A stretch of 64,000 bases of DNA from Vogesella oryzae (GTDB taxonomy: Bacteria > Pseudomonadota > Gammaproteobacteria > Burkholderiales > Chromobacteriaceae). The notes below the pieces were generated by a model. That model did no database searches, was not told the origin of the DNA, and worked only from the letters and a program-made list of their open reading frames with translations. The stretch spans positions 52,417-116,416 of the forward strand of contig NZ_CADEPL010000021.1 of the NCBI RefSeq assembly GCF_902829295.1, in the 5' to 3' direction. Positions 54,430 through 62,976 of the stretch are shown piece after piece (position 1 is the first letter of the stretch; every line of letters begins with the position of its first letter). Position numbers and translations under genes: made by a program.

Positions 54430-57400
54430 TTATTTCAGCTTCAGCAACAGCGGAATGCCATCCTTGTCCGCCTTCACGGTATCCGGTTCCAGCACGCTGA
54501 TACGCTCGGCCAGCGTCGGCTGCGCCTGCAACAGCAGCTGCTGCGCTGCTGTGCCGCGCGCCTTGGCCAGCGCGTTAAGGGCCGCCTGATCGACTTTCTG
54601 TGCCGCCAGCAACTCCTGCCGCATCGCCTGCGAACGCTCGGCGGTGTCTTTCTCGGTGGCAACCCGTTTCAGCCAGGCAAAGCGGCCGAACTGCGCGGCA
54701 TAGACATCGCCCACTGCCTTGCGGATGGCAGGATCTCCCATGTCCGGCAGCGGCAGCGGCTCGTCGGCCTGCAGCTTGTAGGCCGCACGCTTGAGAATGT
54801 CGCTGTCGACACGGTAACGCGCCAGCTCGCGGCTATCCTGCGTGCTGTCGTAGCCGCCACCGATCGCCAGCATCAGCTTGGGCCGCTTGACCATCAGCTC
54901 GGCCAGTTTGCCCAGCTTCTCGCGCTCCGGCGGCGGGATGCGGTCATCGCCGGCATCGGCGTAGATCGCGTCGAAGCCCTCGCCGCCGAACAGCGCGCGG
55001 AACGGTGCGGTAACCACCTTGGTCAGGATATTGCGCAGCGCCTGCCACACCAGATGGCCGTAGGAGAAGTCCGGCGCATCCAGGCTGCCGGCCACCGGCA
55101 GCGACAGGTCGATACGGCCGTCGCTGTCTTCCAGCAACGCCACCGCCAGCCGCAGTGGCAGGCGGGTGCCTTCGTAGTTGGCCACCTCGCCGCCCAGCTT
55201 GATGTTATCGATCACCACGCGGTTGTCGCCGTTAAGCTGGCGATCCTTCAGCAGGTACTTCAACTCGGTCGTCAGGCGGCCATCGGTGATCTGCCAGCCG
55301 GCAAAGGTCATCGAGTACGGGTTGAGGCTGCCCAGCGGGATGTTGCGGAAGTTCAGCGTCATGTCCAGGTCGCGCGTCACCTCGAACGGCGACAGTGCGC
55401 CACGAATACGCACGTCGCCGAACTGGTCGACACGGCCGTCCAGCGTCACCGTGCCGCGGCGGCCCGGCTTGCTGGACAAGCCCAGCACGGTGCCGGACAG
55501 CGAGTGGATGCGGGTACCGAAGCTCGGCTGCAACCCCAGGTCGGCAAAGTCCATGCGCGCATCGCGCACGCGGATGGCGCGCACCTCCACCACCGGCGCG
55601 GCACTGCCGCCGCCCTTGGCCGGCGCCGCCGCTTTGGCGGCAGTTGCCGGCTGTGGCTTCATCAGGTGGGCAAAGTTGGGCACCCGCTTTTCATCGAGGA
55701 TAAAACGCAGCTGTGGCGCCACCAGACGCACATCGGAGATGTTCACCTTATCAGGCTGCGCCTTGATGCCGGACACCGCCAGCTGCTGCCAGCCCAGCAG
55801 CGGCTCGCGCCGCCCCGGCTCGAACAGCGCCAGTTTGTCCAGCTGTGCCTTGCCGTCAGCCTGCCAGCGGCTACCCGCCAACGCAAAGCCCAGATCGGCC
55901 GACACTTCGCCGCCGCCAAAACGCAACACGGTCTGCTGCAGTGCATACGGCGCTACGCCGGCCAGCGGCAGATGACTGGCCTGCAGCTGACCCTTGATGT
56001 CCTGCAGGTTGGCCGCAAGCGAGGCATCCAGCTGCAACTTGCCTTTACCGAGTCCGGCCGCCAGTTGCAGCGCCCAGCCCTGCTGCGGGTCACCGGCCGC
56101 CTTGGCGGCAATATCGGCCAATTGCAGCGTTACCGGCGTGGCAGTAGTGCTATCGCGCCAGCTGACGTTACCGCCCTCCAGCAGCAGCTGCGGGTAGCGG
56201 ATCTGCCACGCCGCGCCGGCTGCCGCTTTGTCAGTGCCTGCCGGCGCTTTGGCAGCAGTGCCGGCGCCGCGCTGGCGCAGGGCCTCGGCGACATCCAGCT
56301 TGCCATCCTTGCTGCGGTTAACCACCAGCTGCAGGCCCTGCAGCGTGATGTCGCCCGCTGCGATGCGGTGTTTGGCCAGATCCAGATTGCTGCTGGCGAG
56401 CTTTACGCTGGCGAGGGTGGCAAACGGTGGCTGCTTGCCACTGGCGGCAAGCAGTTGCGATAGAGCCAGCGTAGCGTCCTGCACTGTCAGCCCGCCCTTG
56501 TCATCGGCGTTGATGGCGGCCTGCAGGCTGTCGAGCTTCAGGCTGGCGAACAGTGGGGCGCTAAAGCCGTTATGCGTCGCCCGCAGCTGCCAGTTTTCCA
56601 GCCGCAACTGCGGCAGGCTGACATGCCACGGCGGCGCGGCCGCGGCGTTGGCCGTCGCTTTGGCGGGCACGTTGGCCGCAGGCCGGGCGGCGGGTATCGC
56701 CGCCAGCCAGTCCGGCCGGCCCTTGTCATCCAGCACCGTGGCCACTTCGCCTCCCGCCAGGGTCAGCTTGCCCAGCACCACGCGGTGGTTGACCAGATCG
56801 AACTGCCCGCCAGTCAACTGCAGGCTGGCCAACTTGAACGGGCTGCCACTGACAGGTGCGGCCAACGCCAGGCCATCCAGCCGGGCGCTGAAGCCGCGCG
56901 ACCAGGCACTGGCCGACACGCCAGCCAGATCGAAGTGGTACGGCACGGTCAGCGACAGTTTGCCCTGCGGTGCGGCCAACTTGAGATGCGGCTGCACATA
57001 CGGCCAGATGCTGGCCAGGGTGAAGCCCTCCACTTTCAGCTCGCCATCCGACTGCAAGGGCTGCAGCAGCAGGCTGCCATGCCATGCCAGTTTGGTGCCG
57101 TCGTCCAGCTCTGCCGCCAGCTGGTAGCGTCCCTGGTTTTCCGGCAGCGTGGACAGGTTCTGCAGCTGGAAATTGAGCGGCAACAGCTGATGCTGGACAT
57201 CGCCGCCCAGCGCATCCTGCAGATGCGCCTGCCCCTTGTTCAGTGCCAGCTGGCGGATCAGCAGCTTGGGCGGGCCGGACGCTTTCTGCTGTTGCGGCTT
57301 GGCCGGGCCGCTGGCATCACGCAGCAGCCGGTTCCAGTTCCATTCGCCCTTGGCATCGCGCTCGGCCCACAGCTGCGGGGTATCCAGCGTGATATCGGAG

Positions 57401-57735
57401 AGCTGGATGCGGCCGATCAGCAACGGCAGGCCTTCGGCATCCACGTTCAGGCGTGCGGCGCTGAACAGCGGGCTGCCATCGCGGTCGCGCAGCGCCACAT
57501 CGTGCAGTGTCAGCCGCAAGGCCCACGGCGCAAACTCCACTTTGCCCAGCGTCAGGCTGCGGCCAAGACCTTTGGCCCAGTTACCGGCGGCGTAATCTAC
57601 CGCCCTGGGTACGCCGACCCACAAGCCGGCTTGCAGCGCGGCCAGCGCAGCAACGGTCCAGGCCAGGCGGCGGCCCCAGCGGCGCGCGGCGGATGGCGGG
57701 GTTGCCGGGCGTTCCGGCGATTCGGCATCACTCAT
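54430..57735 (-). CDS. Large AsmA-like protein (DUF748)
   Basis: A 1101-aa envelope protein. An N-terminal cytoplasmic stretch and one membrane helix (about 25-45) anchor it in the inner membrane; the long periplasmic part is beta-rich with repeated pieces typical of AsmA/DUF748 proteins (SLTLGKVEFAPWALRLTLHD, RIQLSDITLDTPQLW, LSSKPGRRGTVTLDG, GGEVANYEGTRLPLRLAVALL). Near the C-terminus there is an OmpA-like or helical tail. Such proteins form long hydrophobic grooves and are linked to phospholipid movement between membranes. ATG at 57735 with AGGA upstream; the TTG/ATG extension to 57783 is less likely. It stands alone. Confidence 0.85.
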   Translation of the reverse strand: MSDAESPERPATPPSAARRWGRRLAWTVAALAALQAGLWVGVPRAVDYAAGNWAKGLGRSLTLGKVEFAPWALRLTLHDVALRDRDGSPLFSAARLNVDAEGLPLLIGRIQLSDITLDTPQLWAERDAKGEWNWNRLLRDASGPAKPQQQKASGPPKLLIRQLALNKGQAHLQDALGGDVQHQLLPLNFQLQNLSTLPENQGRYQLAAELDDGTKLAWHGSLLLQPLQSDGELKVEGFTLASIWPYVQPHLKLAAPQGKLSLTVPYHFDLAGVSASAWSRGFSARLDGLALAAPVSGSPFKLASLQLTGGQFDLVNHRVVLGKLTLAGGEVATVLDDKGRPDWLAAIPAARPAANVPAKATANAAAAPPWHVSLPQLRLENWQLRATHNGFSAPLFASLKLDSLQAAINADDKGGLTVQDATLALSQLLAASGKQPPFATLASVKLASSNLDLAKHRIAAGDITLQGLQLVVNRSKDGKLDVAEALRQRGAGTAAKAPAGTDKAAAGAAWQIRYPQLLLEGGNVSWRDSTTATPVTLQLADIAAKAAGDPQQGWALQLAAGLGKGKLQLDASLAANLQDIKGQLQASHLPLAGVAPYALQQTVLRFGGGEVSADLGFALAGSRWQADGKAQLDKLALFEPGRREPLLGWQQLAVSGIKAQPDKVNISDVRLVAPQLRFILDEKRVPNFAHLMKPQPATAAKAAAPAKGGGSAAPVVEVRAIRVRDARMDFADLGLQPSFGTRIHSLSGTVLGLSSKPGRRGTVTLDGRVDQFGDVRIRGALSPFEVTRDLDMTLNFRNIPLGSLNPYSMTFAGWQITDGRLTTELKYLLKDRQLNGDNRVVIDNIKLGGEVANYEGTRLPLRLAVALLEDSDGRIDLSLPVAGSLDAPDFSYGHLVWQALRNILTKVVTAPFRALFGGEGFDAIYADAGDDRIPPPEREKLGKLAELMVKRPKLMLAIGGGYDSTQDSRELARYRVDSDILKRAAYKLQADEPLPLPDMGDPAIRKAVGDVYAAQFGRFAWLKRVATEKDTAERSQAMRQELLAAQKVDQAALNALAKARGTAAQQLLLQAQPTLAERISVLEPDTVKADKDGIPLLLKLK

Positions 57736-57925
57736 AATTAAACAGTCCTGTCGTACGGGACATGGTTGTCGTCTTTCTTCCACAGCAGCCAGCGGTAAAC
57801 ATGCGGCGCAGTTGCTGCCACATGCCCGCTGCTTTTAGCATGACGTTCTGCCGATGATGATTTTAAACATCGAATATCGGCGGCAATTTTCATCTCTCAT
57901 TCTATACCGCGAAAGGACACGCATT

Positions 57926-58087
57926 TTGATTGATCTGTACGGGTTTGGTTACCAACGCCAGCCCCTGCCACGCCATCCCAGCGACCAGCGCCTGTGCGCC
58001 ACGCTGGCATTTCTGACCCTGGCGCAGCGCCGCAAGACGCTGCTGAACCACGAGCGGCGGACCACCAGTTCCGGCGCGCATACCTGA
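57926..58087 (+). CDS. Possible 53-aa leader protein upstream of the glutamine-synthetase-like gene
   Basis: An open frame starting TTG at 57926, with AGGA (57914-57917) eight bases upstream, reads through an Arg- and Leu-rich 53-residue peptide beginning MIDLYGFGYQRQPLPR if TTG is used as start. It ends 16 bp before the next gene. I know no family for it. The ribosome binding site, the spacing and the lack of stops support it; the short length and TTG start speak against it. Confidence 0.35.
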   Translation: MIDLYGFGYQRQPLPRHPSDQRLCATLAFLTLAQRRKTLLNHERRTTSSGAHT

Positions 58088-58103
58088 TCCTCGAGACCTG
58101 TTT

Positions 58104-59444
58104 ATGAGCCATGACCCGCAAGCAATCCAGCAATGGCTGGACGACCATCACATCACCGAAGTGGAATGCCTGATTCCGGACATGACCGGACTGGCCCGCG
58201 GCAAGATCGTGCCGCGCCACAAATACAATCCGGCCGAGGGCCTTCGCCTGCCGGAAGCTGTTCTCTCCATGACCGTAACCGGCGACTTTCCCGAGCAGGA
58301 CTTCACCTCGGTTGCCGACCCGGACATGCGCCTGATTCCCGATGCCGGCTCCATCCGCCCGGTACCGTGGGCAAAAGAACCCACCGCCCAGATCATCCAC
58401 GACTGCGTCAACTTCGATGGCAGCGACGCTGACCTCGCGCCGCGCAATGTGCTCAAACGCATCCTCAAGCTGTACGAACAGGAGGGCCTGTCCGCCATCG
58501 TGGCCCCGGAAATGGAGTTTTACCTGGTCGAGGTAGAACCCGACGAAGACATTCCGCTGCGCCCGCCGGTTGGCCGCACCAAGCGCACCGAGGCCGGGAT
58601 GCAGAGCTTCAGCATCGATGCGGTGAATGAATACGACGACATCTTCGATGTGATGTACGACTGGTGCGAGGCCCAGGGCCTGCAGCTGGACACGCTGATC
58701 CACGAGATGGGCACCGCGCAGATGGAGATCAACCTGGATCACGGCGACCCGCTGGCGCTGGCCGACCAGGTATTCCTGTTCAAGCGCACCGTGCGCGAGG
58801 TGGCGATCCGCAACAATATGTACGCCACCTTCATGGCCAAGCCGATGCAGGGCCAGCCGGGCAGCGCCATGCACATCCACCAGAGCGTGGTGGATGGCAA
58901 CGGCCGCAATATCTTCAGCCAGCCGGACGGCAGCGCCTCGGATGCCTTTTTCCACTTCATCGGCGGCCTGCAAACCTATCTGCCGGCGGCGATGCCGTTC
59001 TTCGCCCCCTATGTAAACAGCTACCGCCGCCTCAGCCGCTTTACCTCGGCGCCGATCAACCTGAGCTGGGGCTACGACAACCGCACCTGCGGCCTGCGCG
59101 TGCCGCATTCCGGTCCGGAAGCGCGGCGGGTGGAAAACCGTCTGGCCGGCGTGGACGTCAACCCGTATCTGGCGCTGGCCGCCAGCCTGGCCTGCGGCTA
59201 CCTGGGCATGCAGCAGCGCATCAAGCCTTCCGAGCCGCTGACCGGCAGCGCCTACGAGCAGCCGCACCAGCTGCCTCGGCATCTGGATGACGCCATCGAC
59301 ATGCTGCTGAAGTGCAAGCCGCTGGCAGACATCTTCGGCGAGCACTTCATCCAGACCTATGGCGCCATCAAGGAAGCGGAGTACCGCGAGTTCTTCGACG
59401 TAATCAGCCCGTGGGAGCGGCGCTTCCTGCTGCTGCACGTGTAA
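58104..59444 (+). CDS. Glutamine synthetase-family protein (PuuA-like)
   Basis: A 446-aa enzyme of the glutamine synthetase fold, class III/PuuA group, which joins glutamate to an amine such as putrescine using ATP. Marks: VECLIPDMTGLARGK near the N-terminus, APEMEFYLVE (metal ligands), HEMGTAQMEINLDHGD, the ATP/metal segment GSAMHIHQSVVDGNG, and APINLSWGYDNRTCGLRVPHSGP, the last being typical of PuuA-like rather than GlnA enzymes. The adenylylation Tyr of GlnA is missing. No other puu genes are nearby, so the substrate is open. A strong terminator follows. Confidence 0.85.
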   Translation: MSHDPQAIQQWLDDHHITEVECLIPDMTGLARGKIVPRHKYNPAEGLRLPEAVLSMTVTGDFPEQDFTSVADPDMRLIPDAGSIRPVPWAKEPTAQIIHDCVNFDGSDADLAPRNVLKRILKLYEQEGLSAIVAPEMEFYLVEVEPDEDIPLRPPVGRTKRTEAGMQSFSIDAVNEYDDIFDVMYDWCEAQGLQLDTLIHEMGTAQMEINLDHGDPLALADQVFLFKRTVREVAIRNNMYATFMAKPMQGQPGSAMHIHQSVVDGNGRNIFSQPDGSASDAFFHFIGGLQTYLPAAMPFFAPYVNSYRRLSRFTSAPINLSWGYDNRTCGLRVPHSGPEARRVENRLAGVDVNPYLALAASLACGYLGMQQRIKPSEPLTGSAYEQPHQLPRHLDDAIDMLLKCKPLADIFGEHFIQTYGAIKEAEYREFFDVISPWERRFLLLHV

Positions 59445-59456
59445 ACGCGTCTCCAC

Positions 59457-59484
59457 ACAAGGCCGGGCCGACGCCCGGCCTTGT
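59457..59484 (+). terminator. Terminator after the glutamine-synthetase-like gene
   Basis: ACAAGGCCGGGC (59457-59468) and GCCCGGCCTTGT (59473-59484) form a 12-bp stem with loop CGAC. Confidence 0.8.
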
Positions 59485-59550
59485 TACATGCCGCTTGCCA
59501 GTGCCGCCAGCCGGGCTTAGCGTGGCGGTTTTCTCCGCCGGATAGCACCC

Positions 59551-60237
59551 ATGCGTCGCCTACTGCCTGCCCTCGCCTTGCTGCTGGCCACCAGTATTGC
59601 CAACGGCGCTCCCTGCCAGAGCGATACCCGGATCGGACAATGGTGCGAGACAACGTTGGCCGCCTTGCATCCCACCCAGGGCGGCATCGGCAAGCTGCAG
59701 GTAGAGGACGAGGCTGAGGCACTGCGCGCGCTATCTGCCGACAAGCTGGCCGCCAGGATTCGCAAGAAAGTGATTCCGGTGGTGATCGGCCCGCAAGGCA
59801 AACTCTATCTGGTGGATCGCCATCACTTTGCCAGTGCACTGCTGCGCATCGGCGTCAGCAGCGCCAGCGTGCAGGTGATCGGCCGTCTGCCGCAGGCCGA
59901 CACCTTCTGGCAGCAGATGAGCGCACGGCACTGGGCCTGGCTGCATGACGAGCACGGTCAGCCGCTGGCAGCGGAAGCGCTGCCAGCCTCCCTGGCGGAG
60001 CTGCCGGATTACCCCTATCGCACGCTGGCCGGCCGGCTGCAGGACGACGACTACTTCAGCAAGCGTGACGAGGTATATTTTGTCGAGTTTGCCTGGGCCA
60101 GCTGGCTGGGGCAGCAGCTGCACTGGGCTGCGGTCGATCGCGGCAATCTCAAACAGCAACTCAAACTGGCGCGCAAACTGGCTTGCAGCCCGGCCGCCAG
60201 CCAGCTGCCGGGCTATCCGGGCGAGGCCTGCCACTAG
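59551..60237 (+). CDS. Secreted ParB-like (ParBc_2) protein
   Basis: A 228-aa protein with a signal peptide (MRRLLPALALLLATSIANGA). The mature part begins with the pattern LHPTQGGIG, then KVIPVVIGPQGKLYLVDRHHFASAL, the signature of the putative ParB-like nuclease group (PF08857), in which DRHH is the conserved core. ParB/Srx folds can act as nucleases, CTPases or phosphotransferases; that this one is exported is unusual for a ParB relative and makes a role on extracellular or periplasmic substrate likely. Two Cys pairs (C22/C32-like and the C-terminal CSP...GEAC) could form disulfides. Stands alone before earP. Confidence 0.75.
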   Translation: MRRLLPALALLLATSIANGAPCQSDTRIGQWCETTLAALHPTQGGIGKLQVEDEAEALRALSADKLAARIRKKVIPVVIGPQGKLYLVDRHHFASALLRIGVSSASVQVIGRLPQADTFWQQMSARHWAWLHDEHGQPLAAEALPASLAELPDYPYRTLAGRLQDDDYFSKRDEVYFVEFAWASWLGQQLHWAAVDRGNLKQQLKLARKLACSPAASQLPGYPGEACH

Positions 60238-60304
60238 CACACAACCGCCGCTTGGTCGTCCTGCGCCACTGCGCTATGCTGCGCAGCCAATCAAGGAGAC
60301 CGAC

Positions 60305-61456
60305 ATGCCACGCCAGCGCTGGGACATTTTCTGCACCGTGATCGACAACTTCGGCGACATCGGCGTGACCTGGCGCCTGGCGCGCCAGCTGGCCGCAGAA
60401 CACGCTCTCGACATCACGCTGTGGGTGGACGATCTGGCCAGTTTTGCCCGCATCGCCCCGGCGCTGGATAGCACCAGCCCCGACCAGCGGTTGGGCGACA
60501 TCCGCGTACGCCACTGGGGCAAACCGTTCTGCAGCGACTTCGAGTCCGCAGATGTGGTGATCGAAGCCTTTGCCTGCGAACTGCCGGCGTCTTACCAGCA
60601 GGCAATGGCGACCCGCACACACAAACCGGTGTGGCTGAATCTGGAATATCTGTCGGCCGAGGACTGGGTAGCCGGTTGCCACGGCATGGCATCGCCACAC
60701 CCGCGCCTGCCGTTGACCAAGTACTTTTTCTTTCCCGGCTTTGACGAGCACAGTGGCGGCCTGCTGTGTGAAGCCGGCCTGCTGGCCGCGCGCGACAGCT
60801 GGCAGGCCGACCGGACGGCACAGGATGCCTACTGGCTGGCCCGCGGCATACCGCCGTGCCCGGCAGGCGGGCTGCGCATCAGCCTGTTCGCCTATGACAC
60901 CGCCGCGGCGGCGCAATGGTCCGCAACGTTGGCCGCAGGCACGCAAGCGGTACAACTGCTGGTACCGCAAGGGCGGGTACTGCCGGACGTGCTGGCCGGC
61001 ATCGGCATCACACAGCCGGCACAGCCCGGCGACAGTTTCCGTCACGGCGCACTGGAAGTCTGCGTGCTGCCGATGACCGATCAGGACGGCTACGACCGCC
61101 TGCTGTGGAGCTGCGATCTCAACATCGTGCGCGGCGAGGACAGTTTCGTGCGCGCGCAATGGGCCGGCCGGCCGTTTGTCTGGCACATCTACCGCCAGGA
61201 ACAGGACGCGCACCTGGAAAAGCTGGATGCCTTTTTGCAACGCTATCTGGCCGCCATGCCGGACATCGCGGCCAACCTGATCCGCGATTTCCACCACGGC
61301 TGGAACCGCGACCAGCTGCCGGCGGCAGCCTGGCCGTCACTGCTTGCCACCCTGCCGCTCTGGCAGACACACGCCAGCCGTTGGCCGCAGCAGCAACTGG
61401 CACACGGCGACCTGGCGACGAATCTGGTGCAATTTACGAAAAAGCAGCTACAATAG
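60305..61456 (+). CDS. earP: EF-P arginine rhamnosyltransferase
   Basis: A 383-aa cytosolic GT-B glycosyltransferase that attaches L-rhamnose from dTDP-rhamnose to Arg32 of elongation factor P, in inverted configuration. Family marks: DIFCTVIDNFGDIGVTWRLARQL with the catalytic Asp region at the N-terminus, WLNLEYLSAEDWV, FFFPGF, and the donor-binding segment IVRGEDSFVRAQWAGRPFVWHIY near the C-terminus. AAGGAG stands before the ATG at 60305. efp follows 57 bp downstream, the usual pair in Neisseriales and pseudomonads, and its Arg32 is present. Confidence 0.97.
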   Translation: MPRQRWDIFCTVIDNFGDIGVTWRLARQLAAEHALDITLWVDDLASFARIAPALDSTSPDQRLGDIRVRHWGKPFCSDFESADVVIEAFACELPASYQQAMATRTHKPVWLNLEYLSAEDWVAGCHGMASPHPRLPLTKYFFFPGFDEHSGGLLCEAGLLAARDSWQADRTAQDAYWLARGIPPCPAGGLRISLFAYDTAAAAQWSATLAAGTQAVQLLVPQGRVLPDVLAGIGITQPAQPGDSFRHGALEVCVLPMTDQDGYDRLLWSCDLNIVRGEDSFVRAQWAGRPFVWHIYRQEQDAHLEKLDAFLQRYLAAMPDIAANLIRDFHHGWNRDQLPAAAWPSLLATLPLWQTHASRWPQQQLAHGDLATNLVQFTKKQLQ

Positions 61457-61513
61457 CGGGTTTTCCGGAAATCCGTTTCCGATTCTGATTCAAGACTTTA
61501 GGACTTTAGACGC

Positions 61514-62077
61514 ATGAAAACCGCTCAGGAACTCCGCGCTGGTAACGTATTCATGGTAGGTAGCGACCCGATGGTCGTTCAGAAAGCCGAATTCTCCAAA
61601 TCCGGCCGCAACGCCTCCGTTGTAAAAATGAAGATGAAAAACCTGCTGACCGGCGCGGCTTCCGAAGCCGTGTACAAGGCAGACGACAAGTTCGACGTTG
61701 TGGTTCTGGAAAAGCGCGAGTGCACCTACTCCTACTTCGCCGACCCGATGTATGTCTTCATGGATACCGAATTCAACCAGTACGAAGTTGAAGCCGAGAA
61801 CATGGAAGACGTGATCCCGTTCATCATCGACGGCATGGAAGACAAGTGCGAAGTAACCTTCTACAACGGCAAGGCCATCTCCGTTGAACTGCCGACCACC
61901 GTGGTTCGCGAAGTGGAATACACCGAGCCGGCCGTACGTGGCGACACCTCCGGCAAGGTACTGAAGCCGGCACGCATCAAGGGCACCACCCTGGAAATCC
62001 CGGTTCCGGCCTTCGTTGAAATCGGCAACCTGATCGAAATCGACCCCCGCACCAACGAATTCAAGAAGCGCGCCTGA
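61514..62077 (+). CDS. efp: Elongation factor P (rhamnosylated type)
   Basis: A 187-aa translation factor that relieves ribosome stalling at polyproline. It has the three OB-type domains; the loop of domain I reads [15 protein letters not shown], with Arg at exactly residue 32, the site used by EarP. The end [25 protein letters not shown] is typical of EF-P. A TACAAT -10-like sequence overlaps the end of earP (about 61450), so efp may have its own promoter in addition to read-through. Codon use is noticeably biased, as for highly expressed genes. A strong terminator follows. Confidence 0.98.
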   Translation: MKTAQELRAGNVFMVGSDPMVVQKAEFSKSGRNASVVKMKMKNLLTGAASEAVYKADDKFDVVVLEKRECTYSYFADPMYVFMDTEFNQYEVEAENMEDVIPFIIDGMEDKCEVTFYNGKAISVELPTTVVREVEYTEPAVRGDTSGKVLKPARIKGTTLEIPVPAFVEIGNLIEIDPRTNEFKKRA

Positions 62078-62094
62078 TCGCCCGCCTCTGTTCG

Positions 62095-62128
62095 AAAAAA
62101 CCGGCAGCCTGAGCTGCCGGTTTTTTTT
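62095..62128 (+). terminator. Terminator of efp
   Basis: CCGGCAGC (62101-62108) and GCTGCCGG (62113-62120) with loop CTGA, preceded by six A residues and followed by eight T residues. Confidence 0.95.
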
Positions 62129-62175
62129 ATGCGGTCAACCTTGCCGCCTGCGCTTGGCAACGGTATCATCCGCCC

Positions 62176-62281
62176 CATCCTGAGGGAGTAGCCGACCCGC
62201 GAGAAAGCGGGGGTCTGCGTCAACACACTTGGCGGTTCCGCCATGGCGCAGACGACATTTCTGTCTGGCAAGACTCATGAT
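62176..62281 (+). ncRNA. yybP-ykoY manganese riboswitch
   Basis: The conserved core words are all present in order: GAGGGAGTAGCCGA at the 5' side, GTCTGCGTCAACA followed by a TTGGCGG/CCGCCATGGCG hairpin, CGACATT, and CTGGCAAGACTCATGA at the 3' side. This is the aptamer that binds Mn2+ and controls manganese exporters. It lies directly upstream of a GDT1-family gene, a known target. Confidence 0.92.
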
Positions 62282-62295
62282 TCGTTGTGAGCGGC

Positions 62296-62337
62296 GGGGG
62301 CTGCATCACGGCGGGTCATGTGTCGCGTGCAGCCCCC
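62296..62337 (+). promoter_or_regulatory. Expression-platform hairpin of the manganese riboswitch
   Basis: GGGGGCTGCA (62296-62305) and TGCAGCCCCC (62328-62337) form a perfect 10-bp stem ending three bases before the GGAG of the gene. There is no T tract, so control is probably at translation initiation or by Rho rather than by an intrinsic terminator. Confidence 0.65.
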
Positions 62338-62348
62338 TCGGAGTCATT

Positions 62349-62909
62349 ATGCTTTCCCAAGCTTTCCTGCTGTCCACCGGTATCGTTGCCCTGGCCGAAA
62401 TCGGCGACAAGACCCAGCTGCTGGCCCTGTTGCTGGCGACCCGCTTCAAGAAGCCCGTCCCCATCATTACAGGCATTTTCGTTTCCACTATCCTCAACCA
62501 TTTTGCCGCAGCCTGGCTGGGACAATACGCCAGTGGTTTCATCAATATGCAGATGTTGAAGTGGCTGCTGGCCGCGTCCTTTATCGGCATGGCAATCTGG
62601 ATGCTGATCCCGGACAAGCTGGATGAAGAAACCCGACTGCTGAACAAACTGGGCGTGTTCGGTGCCACGGTTGTCGCCTTCTTCCTGGCCGAGATGGGCG
62701 ACAAAACCCAGATCGCTACCGTCGCGTTGTCGGCCCGCTATCACGACACCGTCTCGGTGGTGATGGGTACCACGCTGGGCATGATGATTGCCAACGTACC
62801 GGCGGTACTGCTGGGCGAGGTCGCCACCCGCAAACTGCCCATTACACTGGTACACCGCGTGGCTGCCGGCCTGTTCGTGGTAGTCGGCGTACTGACCTTC
62901 ATGGCGTGA
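62349..62909 (+). CDS. GDT1/TMEM165-family manganese exporter (UPF0016, MneA-like)
   Basis: A 186-aa inner-membrane protein with six hydrophobic segments. The two family signatures are present: ALAEIGDKTQLLALLLATRF in the first half and FLAEMGDKTQIATVALSARY in the second, each with the E-x-G-D-K-T core that binds the cation. The bacterial relatives (MneA, YebN-like function) export Mn2+ and protect from manganese excess. A yybP-ykoY riboswitch sits upstream, which supports manganese as the substrate. ATG at 62349 with GGAG six bases upstream. Confidence 0.93.
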   Translation: MLSQAFLLSTGIVALAEIGDKTQLLALLLATRFKKPVPIITGIFVSTILNHFAAAWLGQYASGFINMQMLKWLLAASFIGMAIWMLIPDKLDEETRLLNKLGVFGATVVAFFLAEMGDKTQIATVALSARYHDTVSVVMGTTLGMMIANVPAVLLGEVATRKLPITLVHRVAAGLFVVVGVLTFMA

Positions 62910-62917
62910 GCACCTGA

Positions 62918-62967
62918 GCTGCGCCAGTAACAAGGGGCCCGCCGGGCCCCTTTGTTACTGGCGCAGC
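62918..62967. terminator. Very long hairpin between the manganese exporter and the chemoreceptor
   Basis: A stem of 23 base pairs (arms 62918-62940 and 62944-62967, one bulged T, 3-nt loop) fills the gap between two converging genes. It is much longer than other terminators here and ends within a copy of the dispersed motif (62966). Confidence 0.7.
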
Positions 62968-62976
62968 GGCCAACGT

